Shown here one piece after another: positions 61,737-64,000 of a stretch of DNA of 64,000 bases. Location of the stretch: the NCBI RefSeq assembly GCF_000224145.3, contig NC_020179.2, positions 736,571 through 800,570 of the forward strand. Direction: 5' to 3'. The position numbers were made by a program, and so were the translations under genes. The DNA comes from Ciona intestinalis (Eukaryota > Chordata > Ascidiacea > Phlebobranchia > Cionidae). The notes beneath the pieces are model-generated. The model was given only the letters and a program-made list of their open reading frames with translations. It made no database searches and was not told where the DNA came from. How positions within the stretch are numbered: position 1 is the first letter of the stretch; each line of letters opens with the position of its first letter.

Positions 61737-64000
61737 ACTGCCTTGCACAATTGACTTCAAGGCCGATTTCAGAACTCGCTGTCTAGACACCTATCCACGA
61801 CCGTTTCGAAGTACAGGCTTTGAATTAATCATTCCAAAATGACTGATAAGCGCTAGACATAACAGCGACAAACCGCAAGGGATTCGTGGAAAAAATACAA
61901 AGCCTGGAATTCACACGGACCGATGTATAGGAAACATACGCAGTGATTTTAGCGCTATTTACGCGGTTAAAGAAAATTTCAAGTTTAAGAATTCGTTAAC
62001 AAGTTTGACCGTTTCCATGATATATTAGAAATCCTGGTATAGTTATGTAATTTTACAAAAAAAACAAGCGTCCCAAAAAATAAACCTTATTTTTACAAAG
62101 TTTGATTTTAACAGGTTGTACGTCTTATGGTTTAATTAAACCTTAACATGTACCACTTTTTCATTTCAAATTAAAAAGGCCATGCATTTAAAATACTTCC
62201 ACAAAAATTAGATACCAAATTCGGTTCAATCGTTGTGAAGATTCCCCTACAATCACGTCATCTATCTATTGTTTCAAGAGCGAGATTACAAAACGGACAC
62301 TAAGTACCAGACAAGTGTACTACGAGTAACTACGGGACAAAATTGTGGCTGTTTGTTGTGTATGTTGTTTTGTATATCGATCACCGGTTGCGGCACTTGA
62401 AATAACGGAACCAGCATGCCTTGTGACGTAACAAAGGGATGTATTTCCAAGATTTGGGATACGAAGTACTTTAACGCGATTAGGGAACTTGAAGTAACCT
62501 AGCACGCTTTGGGAGTCGTTAATTACTTAAATTAGGAGTACTGTATTTGATTTCTCACACAAGTAAGTAAACAGCGCTGGTGATATTTCTAAAATAGGAC
62601 ATGTTTTTTTAATTATATTTATTTGTCCCATTTGGTAGTAAAACAAGGAAATGTAACCGTAGTCCCGTAGCTCTAAAAAAGAGTTGTAAATGTCAAAAAC
62701 ACAATAAGGAAATATGGGTTTAGGTGCCAACGATATCCCATCTTGCCCACCAGTAATATGTGCTACATCACGACCTACTAAAGATATCTCTAGTAGGATG
62801 TGGTTACCATTTTATTTGACATAAAATAGACCCACTACTAGAAACACTTTGGTCGCTATTATTTGAGAAAATGTGAAAAAGTAAATTATATTCCGCTGCA
62901 AGGTGGCGGTAAAGATCTGTACTCCGTCTCTCCTTATTTCGTCGACTAAGTTGAAGAGACTTAAGTATGTAGCGCAATTTAAACACGGATAATTGTTTTA
63001 TTACCATGTAATAATGTTATGTTTAAATGTTTCAAAGGCATTACAGCTGGTGACAAGTCAAGTGTAATTGATATTATTCAATCTCCATCGATCACCATTC
63101 AGTTCACATACAACACTATGATGTGGTGGCTGAATCGTGTGTTAGTTACCTCAAGAGCCGTAGCAGTAATATTGTGTCTATTGTGCCGTACAGAACGTGC
63201 GCTGTTCTGTGTAATTAACCGATTCACTTTCTGTCTTTGCGTCGTTACATGTGGATAATCAAACAGGACACTTTTAAGTGGACACTTAGCAAAGCATAAG
63301 AGACTAGCCTGCGCGTGGACTTCAAGTACCCAGAAATTCATCAACGGAAAACGTGAAAAAATGCGCCCATAATAAGCTGCTGTACATGTAATATTACAAG
63401 AGCAATTTTAGCGCAGATTTTTATGAAGAATTTTAATTGCAGACGTTTTTTTTTTGTTTTAACTAGCTATTTCTTATTTGAATGAATGGACTTGAATTAG
63501 TTTTTATAAGTCTTTAAGCTTTGAAATCTCGATGCTAAACAAAATTCGTATTAAATAACAATCGTTTAAATTTTTTTTCAATAAATGAAAAACATTTTTT
63601 TTCCTCCGATGGGAAAAAATTACTTGTTTTGATTTAAAATTAAATATTCGAAAAATGCGGCGGTTTTAAAACACAGCTGTGCATGCGAAGCTACTTGAAA
63701 GTTTGACCGATTAGGAAAATGGACAAAGCAAGCTTTTAGCCAAAGATGGCCGACCGTTATGAACATACAGCTGAAACAGCTGGGGAGATTCTTTGATCAT
63801 TGAAAACAAAGCAACTCAATGAGCTTTAATTTGGACAGTAGGTTTAATCTTTTACTTCGTTATAACAACACGCATGGCAGTTCTAAAGCCGCAAGTTTGG
63901 GAGACAATATACACACAGGATAAAATGACAGGCGAAGCTTTTAAACGCACTTTAACAGAATAACCGTTCCACACTATAACATTAGAGGTACAGCGCGGAA
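61737..64000. other. Upstream region of DCDC2; no gene recognised
   Basis: About 2.3 kb to the window edge. It holds one decayed MITE at about 62590-62760 (aaaataggacatgttttttt ... gatatcccatcttgcccacc). I looked for a first doublecortin domain (a VYRNGD-like start and an FGAVR-like end) on the minus strand and did not find one. Confidence 0.5.

Noticed and set aside
63019-63344. Open frames on both strands near the right edge
   Set aside because: They overlap each other, lack splice sites or domain features and have ordinary non-coding composition.

Overview
The window looks like nuclear DNA of a tunicate, most likely Ciona. The reasons are AT-rich compact genes with short introns, animal protein families (EEF1A, RCHY1, ELMOD2, DCDC2, complement C6-like MACPF proteins), small secreted peptides built like the Ciona haemocyte antimicrobial peptides, and two abundant small repeats. 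One repeat is a tRNA-derived SINE of about 300 bp; the other is a TA-flanked MITE of about 190-200 bp. The species is inferred from sequence only; no search was run. All exon borders were placed by reading splice signals and reading phase and, where a family was recognised, by homology.

Layout. 1-5354 (+): 3' part of an unrecognised, LRR-like gene made of three tandem copies of a three-exon module. 6710-9089 (-): RCHY1 (Pirh2) ubiquitin ligase, five exons. 9090-17470: accessory region with three two-exon genes for a cationic secreted peptide with an anionic C-terminal tail (10166-10520 -, 12710-13042 -, 16476-16804 +), a long inverted repeat, MITEs and a duplicated block around a 50-N gap. 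17712-19310 (+): intronless ALG8. 19556-20701 (+): intronless TBC1D20. 21326-25580 (+): ELMOD2-like, seven exons. 27644-33166 and 34820-46020 (+): two tandem complement C6-like genes (TSP1-TSP1-LDLa-MACPF-EGF), eleven exons each. The second carries about 4.7 kb of AT-rich repeat in intron 2. 46613-49757 (-): EEF1A. 50110-54445: intergenic DNA with a second duplicated block around a 50-N gap. 54445-61736 (-): DCDC2-like gene with one doublecortin domain and a long acidic tail, eleven exons. 61737-64000: no gene recognised.

Biology. Two regions are immune-related: the peptide cluster (probable antimicrobial peptides) and the C6-like pair (probable membrane-attack proteins). Both show recent duplication, inverted copies and patchy identity. 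The other genes are housekeeping: N-glycan assembly in the ER (ALG8), Rab1 and Arl GTPase control (TBC1D20, ELMOD2), translation (EEF1A), ubiquitination (RCHY1) and microtubule or ciliary function (DCDC2). MITE copies occur throughout, and two pairs of filled and empty insertion sites define the element's ends directly.
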